In this document: positions 53,910 to 63,337 of the stretch, in pieces
Numbering within the stretch: the first letter of the stretch is position 1
Layout of the letters: each line of letters opens with the position of its first letter
From: Pictodentalium vernedei
Taxonomy: Eukaryota; Mollusca; Scaphopoda; Dentaliida; Dentaliidae
DNA length: 64,000 bases
NCBI GenBank assembly: GCA_031216915.1
Contig: CM062292.1
Coordinates: forward strand, 73,886,956 to 73,950,955
Direction of reading: 5' to 3'
Translations under genes and position numbers: made by a program
The notes under the pieces: generated by a model
The model's input: the letters and a program-made list of their open reading frames with translations, nothing else
Told to the model about the DNA's origin: nothing
Database searches by the model: none

Positions 53910-53999
53910 TATTATGTTGTTTTCGTATCCAAACTGGTTTGTTTTCTTTTATCGAATTGTAACTGCTCACTTAGTACCGCCTGTCATTTTTGACCGGCA

Positions 54000-54516
54000 T
54001 ACACTGCAAAAAATATAGGTTCTCTTTAGAACCAAAACTGGTTCTAATCTTGTCCCCGAGATGGAACCAGTTCTGTTTAAACAGTATTTATTTCAAATCA
54101 AATAAATTTATAAAGATTAACATTAAATATTAACAGAATTAAACATAAATTGAGGGGGTTTCAGTCGTAAGTTTAGAGCTTATACGAGGTTGTCTCAAAT
54201 CATTATTAAGCAAAGGAGATATGAACAGTTGGCATATCAAAACAGTTATGGTTCTATCCAGAACCAAAACTGGTTCGATATGCCAACTGTTCATATCTCC
54301 TTTGTTTCAAAATGTTTGACGACTGCGTTGAATAAGCTCCAAGTTTACTGCTGAATCGACTTTAGTTCATATAATATTCTGTTAAAATTGAATGCTAATC
54401 TTGGTAAATTTCTTTGATTTGAAATAATTACTGTTTAAACAGAACTGGTTCTATCTCAGGGACAAGATTAGAACCAGTTTTGGTTCTAAAGAGAACCTAT
54501 ATTTTTTTGCAGTGTA
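54000..54516. mobile_element. Long palindromic element with CACTGCAAAAAA ends
   Basis: TACACTGCAAAAAATATAGG and the mirrored right end bound a 517-bp foldback rich in GGTTCTAAAGAGAACC and CCAGTTTTGGTTC words. TA may be the target duplication. The superfamily is unassigned. Confidence 0.75.
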
Positions 54517-55074
54517 CCTCCAGTTTAATATAATGCTCAAATCTGTTTTGGTACAATACCGCAAAACGCGTCCTCGGTATGAAAAGAGTTAATGAAACCA
54601 ACATTGTACAATGAATCTTCCTCAGCAGAATTGGGATTTAATTAATATTATAAGTGAGTTACTTGCAAGTTAAACTCATTGTAAAGGTGCAAAGGCAGAA
54701 TTCTAATTTCTTCAGCTAGTATGGTACCATTGTTTATTTTCTTGTATGAGACAACATTTGAAGGAACCAGATGAGAAAATTGAATGCGCAGCAATGACGG
54801 CGCAATTACTTAATGAGTGTGATTACTAAAAAAATCTTAACATTCAGAGAAAACTTCCGTCTTTAACAAATTAAACACTGCAGCAGGGGCGGAATCAGCA
54901 ATTGTTAGTAAGGTGAAGAGCCGTCCATCCAGAATCGTAGTGGGATCCAGGGGCACTAAAGTCTCCTGGGGACTGAGAAGGTTCTACGATTCCCAGAGGT
55001 GGCGCCAGAAGGGGCGGTTGCTAGAGTCACCATGGAGGAGGTTTAGCCAACCCCCAAAAAGGCCGGGGAAACTG
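54517..55074. other. No gene supported
   Basis: CAGAATCGTAGTGGGATCC near 54931 and TTCTACGATTCCCAG near 54982 form a loose inverted pair. The 99-codon frame crossing into the next palindrome is not convincing. Confidence 0.4.
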
Positions 55075-55175
55075 CCTCCTTTATTGTGGGCTTGTCTGGG
55101 AGGAATACATTGGACCCCTGTCCGCTCCGGACAGGGGTTCAGGGTATTTCCCGACAAACCCACAATAAAGGAGGG
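55075..55175. repeat. 101-bp foldback
   Basis: CTCCTTTATTGTGGGCTTGT pairs with ACAAACCCACAATAAAGGAG. The centre is CCCCTGTCCGCTCCGGACAG. A scrap of TTAA-MITE text follows (GGGATCACAAACTATATTTT). Confidence 0.8.
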
Positions 55176-55361
55176 ATCACAAACTATATTTTCGAGGCAA
55201 AAATTGAAATAAATTACACAAAAGCCCCTCTGTCGGAGAAATCTCAGCATCTCCACTGGCGAGCCCGTCATAAGGAAATAAAATGTCACACCTCGGTATT
55301 TTCACAAAAGAGCCCAGTACTACAGGGTGTTCTACGATAATGCATTGTGCGTCCTTCTTGA

Positions 55362-55817
55362 TACACGCTAAAAACTAAAGTGTTAAAAACTACACTTGAA
55401 GTGCTGTATTTAACACTAACTCAGTGCTGAACTAGCACTTTGTTCAAGTGTAGATATCCCAGAACTTGACAGGTGTTACAATAGACCACTTGACAAGTGT
55501 AATGTCGCGACACTTAAAAGGAAACAACGCAGATGACGCGGATCAGGCTCGAACTCTCGAGCCTGATCCGCGTCATCTGCGTTGTGTCCTTTTAATTATG
55601 TTCCCGCCAAGCGCAAATCAAATTATGGACAATTCTGGAAGAACGACCAATGCTAGACACATGGGAAGTGCATCCATTCAAGTTTCAGCTGTCTAACAAT
55701 TGTAATGTCTAAGTGCTTAAAGCATTGCACTTTGAGTGTTAAAATCAAACCCTAAGAGTTAGAATGGGTTTAACACCTTGAAAGTGTCAGTTTTAACACT
55801 TTAGTTTTTAGTGTGTA
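55362..55817. mobile_element. Inverted-repeat element with CACGCTAAAAACTAAAGTG ends
   Basis: TACACGCTAAAAACTAAAGT at left, ACTTTAGTTTTTAGTGTGTA at right. TA may be the target duplication. Inside is a perfect hairpin (GATGACGCGGATCAGGCTCG and partner, 55533-55588). AGTGTTAAAA words recur near both ends. Confidence 0.75.
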
Positions 55818-56257
55818 TTGTGTTATAAGCACCTCTTAGTATATACAAGGTGTGTATGCGACCATTTCTTCGCGTGTGTAAGGTTACTGGCATTGAGTGG
55901 TGTTAGGACTAAAATTAATGTCAAGAATATTATGTGATTACTCAGTTTACTAAGAATGTAGGGAAGAAAAAAAAAAACGAAGAAAAGAACAGGAAGTATA
56001 AATAAAGAGAAAAAGTAAGAGGAAAAGATATGACGGACATAAGGAAACACCACATTTTCTATTCAGAATCTTAAAACTCTCTACAGAAAAATCCTACAGA
56101 CGAACATCCTTATTTTTATATTTTTATACTTTTTATGTCCATTCCATTTTAACGCTTTTACTACCACGCCTACTTTATCCATATATGGAGGACCTCTATG
56201 TACGCCTGTATACGAGTAAGTTTAATAAAATTTATGACATACTTGAAACTCTATCAC
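55818..56257. other. No gene seen
   Basis: An A-rich stretch near 55966-56020. Nothing recognised. Confidence 0.4.
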
Positions 56258-56308
56258 CTGATTAATTGTTGGAAAGGGCTCTCTGAGCCCTTTCCAACAA
56301 TTAATCAG
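56258..56308. repeat. Perfect hairpin with the GGGCTCTCTGAGCCC core
   Basis: 24-bp arms pair perfectly around TCT. The inner 14 bp of each arm match the hairpin at 876-916 apart from that copy's one mismatch, while the outer arms are unrelated. Confidence 0.85.
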
Positions 56309-57134
56309 ATGGTAGGTTTGATCTGCTCATACCAGAACGTACAGATTATCATCATAAAAATGGTGTCAAAAGTCACTTTCGGCAGGGCATGTGTTAATCT
56401 ATTATCAATTTTAAAAATGATATCTGTTGAGGAAAAATATTCATACAGACAACGAACTACATATAAATGAATGTTATGTACCACATTGGGTATTCAAATC
56501 CAGAATTTTATTTTCAGAAAATTGTATGAAAATAGCCAAACAAATTTATGTTCGCATAAAAAATACTCTTTCAGGTCATTTTCATGCAAATTTGTAGAAA
56601 CATTTTTTTTGATTTGAATCAGGGTGGAGGGAATGTGCAGGGGGGGGGGGGGGGGGGCACTGAGAAAAATTCCAGACGCAGGGCCGGTCTGGGTGGGGAG
56701 TCCACATCCCGGAAAATCCATATTTCCAGTGCTTTCAGTTTTCCCCCGAATAGATTTAAAAACTATTTACAAACAATAAGACTGCTCCGTTGGTCAGCAG
56801 TCAGATTAGCAACCTTTTAGTTTTGGAGGGACTTCATAGCTAGCCATATATGTTTCAGTCACCTAACATTGCACTAAAGTCTGACTATCAAAGGTTTGTT
56901 GGGGGTAGAAGACTAACCCATAATGGGCCCTGATAACAGTTTGTGGGAACAACTCATGATTAACTCAAGAAACAATGATTGGCAACAAAAATAAATATAC
57001 ATGTAAAATGAATAGAAATATGACTTGATATGACCAGGGCCTAGAACTATGTAACTTTTTACTTTTACAATAGTATTTTCTCGTTTCTCGAATTGTATTT
57101 TCTAGTTATGACTTTAAATGGGTTGAAATGAACC
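56309..57134. other. No gene supported; dG run
   Basis: A dG run at 56641-56657. The 90- and 78-codon frames here have no features. Confidence 0.4.
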
Positions 57135-57329
57135 CAGGGACGTGACGACAGGGGAGTGTGGGGTGTGTCACCCCCAATCCTCGCCAAAATTTCCTATAGT
57201 TGGAAATTTGGAGGGAGGGCAAGTGATGAGTTTGAAATTCCATCTATCTGGATTTTAGAGCTTCTTTGGCGATGCTGATGTCAAAATTCCAACTCAGTTT
57301 CAAATCGTCAAAAATTCTAATTGTTACTT

Positions 57330-58740
57330 ACAGACTTGATCGTAAAGTTCTCGAAAAAATATATTTTTCCTTCACACGTCCCGTTTTGGAGTATGCTGGC
57401 GTAGTCTGGGACAACTGCAGTATTGAAGAGTCCCAGTCTCTTGAAAAATACAAATTGGCGCAGCCAGACTCTGCACAGGCGCTACAAAAAGTGCAAGTAA
57501 ACATTCTACAGAGACTGGGTGGGAAACATTGGACTCCAGGCGTAAAAAACATAAGCTTATTCAATATTTTAAAATGTACCATGGCTTAGCACCCCCCCCC
57601 CCCCCCTACATATCACTGATGATACCTCCCGCCTTGTCTAAAACACAGACCTGCAATCTCCGAAATTTGTCTAACTTGACCACTCTACCACGTCGAACGA
57701 ATCATTATCAGTCGTCTATTCTCCCATCGACTACTAAACTATGGAATGAATTACCAAACGACATAAGAGAAAACCCAAATCTTACAAATTTCAAAACCTA
57801 CCTCAACAATGACAAACGAATTATTCCCAAATTCTATGTGAACCACACATGGCGAGAAGCTCAAATTCTTCATTGCAGGCTCGTTTAGAATGCAGTAACT
57901 TGAAGGATCACCTATTTGAAAATCACATTTCCGATACAGCCTCTTGCAGCTGTGGCGGCCGTGAAACAACCGAACATTTCCTGCTGTTCTGCCCCTTATA
58001 TACTGATGTTTGGAACTCGACTCTTGGTGCTCTCAATTTCCCAATCAAAACAGATACCCTTATTAACGGAAGTGAATTTCTATCAGTGTCACAAAATCGA
58101 ACAATCTCAGAGACGGTGCATCAGTTTATTATGCGATCAAAAAGGTTTTAGTGTTGGCTTTCTCAAAATCGACTCTGAAGCTTATCTCATAAGCATGGAG
58201 CGTAGACGAGGCGAGGCTGAGGTTCTGCCCCGCTTTGTTTATGCTTCTAGAAGCTAAGTCCATGACAGTGTTTTCACCTGCCTTCCTACTCATAGGCACC
58301 CCCACATCATGGCATGCCTTACTGGATCGTATGTGGTGTCTGTCGACGACGCCCCTACTCGAAACGCTTCGCACTCCACACTCCATCAGCTCAAAAAGTC
58401 CTCTTTCTCTATCACTGTTCTGTTCCTTTCCTCTTCTGTCTTCTAACACGGCCTTCCCATCACTCGATGAGAACTGGCCAGCAATTACTTTACAACGCAA
58501 AAAAAGCGAGGAGTGAACATAAAACTAAACATGCATCTATGGTGGGTCCTGACCGTGCTGGCGTAATAGTGGATGTATAACTATCAGCCGCATATGATAT
58601 ATTTTTACAAAATATTTGAATGGAAACAGCCGAGTATAAGCTCTTTAGCTTGATGCTGAATCCATTTCCTTAATAGTTGTATGCTTCTATTGAATTGTGA
58701 AAAAATGTACTTTCATACTTTGGAAATAAATACTGTTTAA
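57330..58740 (+). mobile_element. LINE 3' fragment inside the hAT-like element
   Basis: Carries the C-terminal part of a LINE ORF2 and a 3' untranslated region ending near GGAAATAAATACTG. The duplicated text TTGTTACTTACA / CTGTTATCATTTACA at the two junctions is compatible with a target-site duplication of about 15 bp. It is 5' truncated, as LINE copies usually are. Confidence 0.85.
57337..58151 (+). pseudogene. LINE ORF2 C-terminus, frame-broken
   Basis: Three overlapping frames continue one another. 57337-57589 has RLDRKVLEKIYFSFTRPVLE and YAGVVWDN, the end of the RT thumb region. 57529-57888 has KHKLIQYFKMYHGLAP and TTKLWNELPNDIRENPNLTN. 57849-58151 has SCSCGGRETTEHFLLFCPLY, the C-terminal cysteine-histidine cluster typical of many LINE ORF2 proteins, and ends QFIMRSKRF before a stop. 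A dC run at about 57591-57606 lies within the gene and may have caused one frame change. It differs from the LINE at 3390, which lacks this Cys/His ending in its open frame. Confidence 0.85.
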
Positions 58741-58743
58741 CTC

Positions 58744-58985
58744 TTAACCCGCTGAGTATTTTCATACTATTTTTCTTCAAATCTAGTCATGGCTGCTGTA
58801 AAGCAGCCATGACTAGATTTGATGAAAAATTAATCTAAATGTAACAGAAGAAATCATTGTTGAAAAATTCCTTTCAATTTACAGGCTGAAAATATGATTA
58901 CACACGGCCAAATTATACTTATTTCAGTGACAAGAGAATCCCTGTGCTGGGCAGGAATATCCACCAGCAACATGTAAAGAGTTAA
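58744..58985. mobile_element. Possible TTAA-flanked MITE with hairpin
   Basis: TTAACCCGCTGAGTATT at left and ATGTAAAGAGTTAA at right. The perfect hairpin CAAATCTAGTCATGGCTGCT and partner sits near the left end (58778-58823). Terminal match is partial, so the call is weak. Confidence 0.4.
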
Positions 58986-59494
58986 AATAACTGTTATCAT
59001 TTACAACTACATTGTACGCAATATAGAGCTTCATAAGTATGCATGATGTCAATCGGTACGAGATGTCTGTTGTACGTTTACTTATCGTAATAACAAAAAT
59101 CCGCGAAATGCACTTCAAGAAAACCACATCATGTAAAATCGTTCTCCTGAGTTAATTCCATCATTCACAGTTACAAAATGATGAAACGTCGAAAGTTGAT
59201 CATTCCTGCATAAGATCTGATTTAATGTTAGGAGAGTGTGAATTGCTCAATGTTCTCAGCGTAAGAATTTGTTTAGCACATATTCAATTCCCAGAAGAAT
59301 TTCAAATAATAATAACCCGATAATTCTAACAAAAATGTGTTGGCATTTCATTTACTAGCATCAATTTTATGCCCCCTTTCATGGCCTCATGTTAAAAATC
59401 GTCCTCGGTATCGAATTTCCAACTAGGGGAGGGACCGGGAGGGGGTTTACTACCCTACACCACCCCTAATTGGAAACCTCTAGCCACGTCCCTG

Positions 59495-60100
59495 AATGAA
59501 CCATTAGCATTTTCAAAGATATGGCAATTTTTAGTCAGTTATGACTTTCAATGTGTTGAAATGAACCATTAGCACTTTCAAAGGTATGGCAATTTGCCAA
59601 CTGGCAAATTGCCATACATGTACCTTTTAAAATGATAATAATTCGATTTAGTCAGTGATATTAATAAGAATAAAACAGAATTCTAGAAAATACAGTTGTA
59701 AAAGTTTTATGGTTTTAATCGCTGTTCAACATATAAAATTGTGAGAGAACCTGTCCTTCCAGATCGACAAGGGAAATAAAATAACTCAATCTGCTACAAG
59801 CAGATCACTAACAGGGGCGTAGCCAGAGGGTCTTCAATAGAGGTGGGGGGGAGGGGTATGATCAGTTAGATCTCTTACTGGGGTTGAGGTCCCAGCGCGA
59901 AATACTGTAAACGTGTCTCTATGGCCACATGCCCATGAAGAGAGAGAGTATCACCCTTTCGATGGTGGGGGCTGGGTGAAAATGTTTAATCTTTGAACCC
60001 CTCAGATGGATTTTGAGGCCGCCATATGGCTTAAATATAGCCATTTTATCCACAAGAAAAATGAATTTTCTTCTATTCCTTCTTCCTTTTCAAGAATTCA
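59495..60100. repeat. Repeats without a gene
   Basis: A partial direct repeat (GAAATGAACCATTAGCA) at 59496 and 59558, the hairpin TATGGCAATTTGCCAACTGG with partner at 59589, and a poly-G-bearing repeat at 59806-59960 that matches 42475-42650 inverted. Confidence 0.55.
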
Positions 60101-60408
60101 GTCGTCGGGAATCTCAGCGGCTGGTGTAAGGACTCTTTCTCTTTTTCTTCTGCTTTTCGGTGGCTGTTGGTACTGACTCCTTCAGGTAAAGACCAGTCCT
60201 CTCAGGAAAGGTACTACCTTTCCCCGAAGGAGATGGTTGGTGGTCCTTTGTCACAAAGTCTACAGTCAGTTGGATGATCTCACCTTTTACTTAGAGTGTC
60301 CAGGTAAGTGGGTGAGAGGCACCCAGCTCTGACATGACTTTCTGTATTCTCTGTGTTTTTTCCATTGTAGAATCCAGCGTGTTAATTAATCCATGCTCAC
60401 ACCTTGGA
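60101..60408 (-). pseudogene. Coding-like minus-strand remnant
   Basis: On the minus strand, TMEKTQRIQKVMSELGAS and then EIIQLTVDFVTKDHQPSPSG and ATEKQKKKRKSPYTSR read as protein, with a stop between the two parts. The basic KQKKKRKS tail looks like a nuclear-localisation signal. It lies directly downstream, in minus orientation, of the left direct repeat. Family not recognised; probably part of the same mobile element. Confidence 0.3.
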
Positions 60409-60411
60409 GCT

Positions 60412-61019
60412 TGATAAGTAAAGGACATAGCAGCAACTCAGTTCGCCCGCAAACTTCAAGTAGAACGTCTGACAGAGGTGTAAGGCAAGAAGGGCACTGG
60501 TAGCCCGTCATGTTGAGCCAGTTGTTACCTTTAGCTCGTGCGTGGTAGGCCCATGTAGGCTCTTGACACCTATCGTACAAAAAAAAATTGTGACACCACC
60601 CTCATCTGGAAGGAGGGTATAGGTGTGGTTGGTGTTATGATTCTGTTCGTAATTGGGCGGTAGCCCGTGGACACAACTTAATAAAGCACACCTACGGTGG
60701 GTGTGAATGTGTGGTTACCATATATTGACTTCATATCAACCCTTGGTGGGCTGAGGGTTCAAAATTTTAATTGTAACGCTGATCTGCTTGGTGCAGGGTT
60801 GTGGGCCATTGCATGGTAATAGCGTATATTAAATTTAACCCCTTCCCCAGTACAATTTTATCGTGTGTACTGAGAGCGTAATTTGACAGATTGGTAATAT
60901 GTGTGCTAGCCTTGTCAGCCTGTACAGTGAGGTGAGACTGTCGTTCCATTTGACCACGTGGGTGTCGCCTACCGGCGCGTTTGACGTGTTGGAATACTTG
61001 TTTGTTAGTCGGCCGGTGG
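60412..61019. repeat. 600-bp direct repeat, left copy
   Basis: It matches 62561-63156 in the same orientation at roughly 95% by eye, between TGATAAGTAAAGGACATAGC and GGAATACTTGTTTGTTAGT. Minus-strand content in order: a segment with HITNLSNYALSTHDKIVLGK (NLS...KGL motif) and, lower, WAYHARAKGNNWLNMTGYQC with PSC, a PHD-like finger remnant. Such paired direct repeats can be LTRs, the pseudo-LTRs of Penelope-like elements, or a simple segmental duplication. Confidence 0.85.
60767..60949 (-). pseudogene. Penelope-like N-terminal segment (left copy)
   Basis: The motif HITNLSNYALSTHDKIVLGK followed by GLNLIYA resembles the NLS...L(T/S)..E...L.KGL.F segment found upstream of the reverse transcriptase in Penelope-like retroelements. 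The frame ends soon after, and no RT domain follows in this window. A fossil; identification is from motif memory only. Confidence 0.4.
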
Positions 61020-62560
61020 TGCCGGGCCGGACAGTGAGTTGTGGAAGGTTGAGCTTTGCTGACAGGGGCATGGTGGCCTCGTCATGTTTGTTTAGTCTCG
61101 GCTATCTTGGTCAGATTTAGTAAAATGCCCTCTTTGGTATATTTATGGGCAAATTCTGTGAGTGCAGAGGTAAACATTGGTATTTTACCTGGATCAATGT
61201 TATCCATGCATGGCTTGGCCATGGCCTGTGTGTGTGAAGAACAAGGATGGGAAGAGTCATCCGATTTGGCCACAAGTAGGAGGGGAGAGGCCTGCATCCG
61301 ACGCGCTGTGTTCAGCGGAAGGGGACGAGGGTCCCTGCTCATCTGAAGGCCTGTAGGTGAACTGTATGCTCTCTGAGGAGGTATTTGTAGGACAACTAAT
61401 GGTGCCAATGCTGAAATCTATGTCAGGGTTGGAGTCCGACGCCAAGGGACAGGTGGACCTGTCGGTGGATAGAATGATGTTCAGTGGCTCGGGGCCAGCT
61501 GATTCGGTGGTGGTTAATACAGATTGTATGTCCGTGGTAGTACAGGCCATGGTTGCGGTATTGCCATTGGGCTTGTAATCAGTACAAGAGCTGAGGGGCC
61601 AATCTTCTACCGGCAAGGTGACCTGTGACCATGGTAGTGAGCCACTACAAGGGGTCATGAGTGTACTGAGTACAGCTGCAGTGGTCACCTGTGCTGTGGC
61701 ACCATGTCCTGTCATTGGACTGACAGAGGAGGTAGCCTTAAGAAGAGCCTCAGGCGCTTGACGTATACTACCCCGAGGCGTTGAGCTGGGGGGGGGGGGA
61801 TGTTGGTCATTCCTAATGTCCGACGCTTGGGTGCGCTCAGAGGTGAATCAGCGGAGGTGAGGTGAGTGTCCATTGATATAATTGTTTGATGAGTACGCTT
61901 CGGGAGGCGTATCCTTGATTGATGAGAGGAATGTCCACTCGGTGAGTGGATTGCGGTCCCCCGTGTATTCGGGGGGGGGGGGGGGGGGTACGGAGGCAGC
62001 TGCTACTGCGTCAAAGCCCTGGTTGGGGGCTGGATCAGCTGCAGCCATAGTTTCTTAATAACGCTGGGCGTTTGTTAGCCGATATTTGGTAAGGTCGACA
62101 CTGGAGAAGCGTGAGGCTGTTCCTGCTCAATGATATTAGGAGTGAGCGGGTTATTGAGGTACTCAGATATCTCGACTTCTAGGTCTGAGATGCGCTTCCC
62201 GTATTGTATCTGTAGACGTTGTGTCAAACGCTGAGTGGTTTGGCGAGCAAGCTCGTCGATGTCTGGCGATATATCATTCTCAAATTTGAGCAGGCCGTCG
62301 ACAGTACGGCGTAAGTCAGTATTTATGGTATTGAGAAGATCTGCTGGCATGACATTTTGTGAGTTGCATTCTTGGTAAATGCGGTGCTTGTGGTGTGCAT
62401 CAGCTTCCCGAAACATGAGCCTCCGGGTATTAATGAGTTGTAGTCGGAGCTTACGGTGTGTTTCAGGTTGTAACGACTCCATTGTGGAGTTGAGGTAGAA
62501 AAATTTATAGTTGAGGTGGACCTCTATTAGTATTTGTCCGGAATTAACTTCCGCAAAGTG
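61020..62560 (-). mobile_element. Interior between the direct repeats, minus-strand frames
   Basis: Several minus-strand frames look protein-like. One (62075-62508) starts MESLQPETHRKLRLQLINTR and continues with TINTDLRRTVDGLLKF and EVEISEYLNNPL, a helical, coiled-coil-like protein. Another (61848-62048) starts MAAADPAPNQGFDAVAAAS with a Pro run from a dG tract. A Ser/Thr/Pro-rich stretch covers 61082-61715. The set resembles the accessory ORF (ORF1-like) of a retroelement. It is broken and of uncertain family. Confidence 0.4.
62075..62508 (-). CDS. ORF1-like coiled-coil protein fragment
   Basis: From an ATG at 62508 a 144-codon minus-strand frame encodes a charged, probably helical protein: MESLQPETHRKLRLQLINTR, HHKHRIYQECNSQNVMPADL, LTQRLQIQYGKRISDLEVEI. 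The open frame extends 33 codons further upstream into the right direct repeat. Heptad-like Leu/Ile spacing suggests a coiled coil, as in nucleic-acid-binding ORF1 proteins of retroelements, but no named domain is visible. Just upstream on the same strand lies a PHD-like finger remnant (62544-62729); PHD fingers are known in ORF1 proteins of CR1-like LINEs. Confidence 0.4.
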
Positions 62561-63156
62561 TGATGAGTAAAGGACATAGCAGCAACTCAGTTCTCCCGCA
62601 AGCTTCAAGTGGAACGTCTGACAGAGGTGTAAGGCAAGAAGGGCACTGGTAGCCCGTCATGTTGAGCCGGTTGTTACCGTTAGCTCGTGCGTGGTAGGCC
62701 CACGTAGGCCCTTGACACCTATCGTGCAAAAAAAAAATGTGACACCACCCTCATCTGGAAGGAGGGTAGGTGTGGTTGGTGTTATGGTTCTGTTTGTAAT
62801 TGGGCGGTAGCCCGTGGACACAACTTAATAAAGCACACCTACGGTGGGTGTGAATGTGTGGTTACCATAGATTGACTTCATATCAACCCTTGGTGGGCTG
62901 AGGGTTCAAAATTTCAATTGTAACGCTGATGTGCTTGGTGCAGGGTTGTGGGCCATTGCATGGCAATAGCGTATATTAAATTTAACCCCTTCCCCAGTAC
63001 AATTTTCTCGTGTGTACTGAGAGCGTAATTTGACAGATTGGTAATATGTGTGCTAGCCTTGTCAGCCTGTGCGGTGAGGTGAGACTGTCGTTCCATCTGA
63101 CGTCGTGTGTGTCGCCAACCGGCGCGTTTGACGTGTTGGAATACTTGTTTGTTAGT
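62561..63156. repeat. 600-bp direct repeat, right copy
   Basis: Counterpart of 60412-61019. It carries the same minus-strand segments: HITNLSNYALSTHEKIVLGK at about 62990-63050 and NRLNMTGYQCPSC at about 62650-62690. Confidence 0.85.
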
Positions 63157-63337
63157 AAATACGAGTCCAAAGTGTAAGTGTCAAAAGTCTGTTACGAAAA
63201 TGCTCTGACCAACAGCTCACTGACCACTCAATTAAGGTTCACTTTTCGTTAACACTGCTCACGTTTTCTCTCCACACATTATATTCGTCCAGTTATTTCA
63301 AATCCGTTCTCTAAACAATAACCAACGACCACCTTAA
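63157..63337. other. No gene seen
   Basis: Short spacer between the direct repeat and the LINE endonuclease piece. Confidence 0.4.

Larger units (their letters stand above)
57135..59494. mobile_element. hAT-like element family D, copy 3, carrying other insertions
   Basis: Begins CAGGGACGTGACGACAGG and ends AGCCACGTCCCTG, with an exact 8-bp duplication AATGAACC at 57127-57134 and 59495-59502. Compared with the 709-bp copy at 13967, the sequence breaks near 57329 (TTGTTACTTACA) and resumes near 58986 (CTGTTATCATTTACAAC). About 1.65 kb of inserted LINE and other sequence fills the gap. Confidence 0.9.

Noticed and set aside
60412-63156. A straightforward LTR retrotransposon
   Set aside because: The repeats lack clear TG...CA ends and a primer-binding site that I can recognise, and no pol domain lies between them. 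I keep the neutral label direct repeat.
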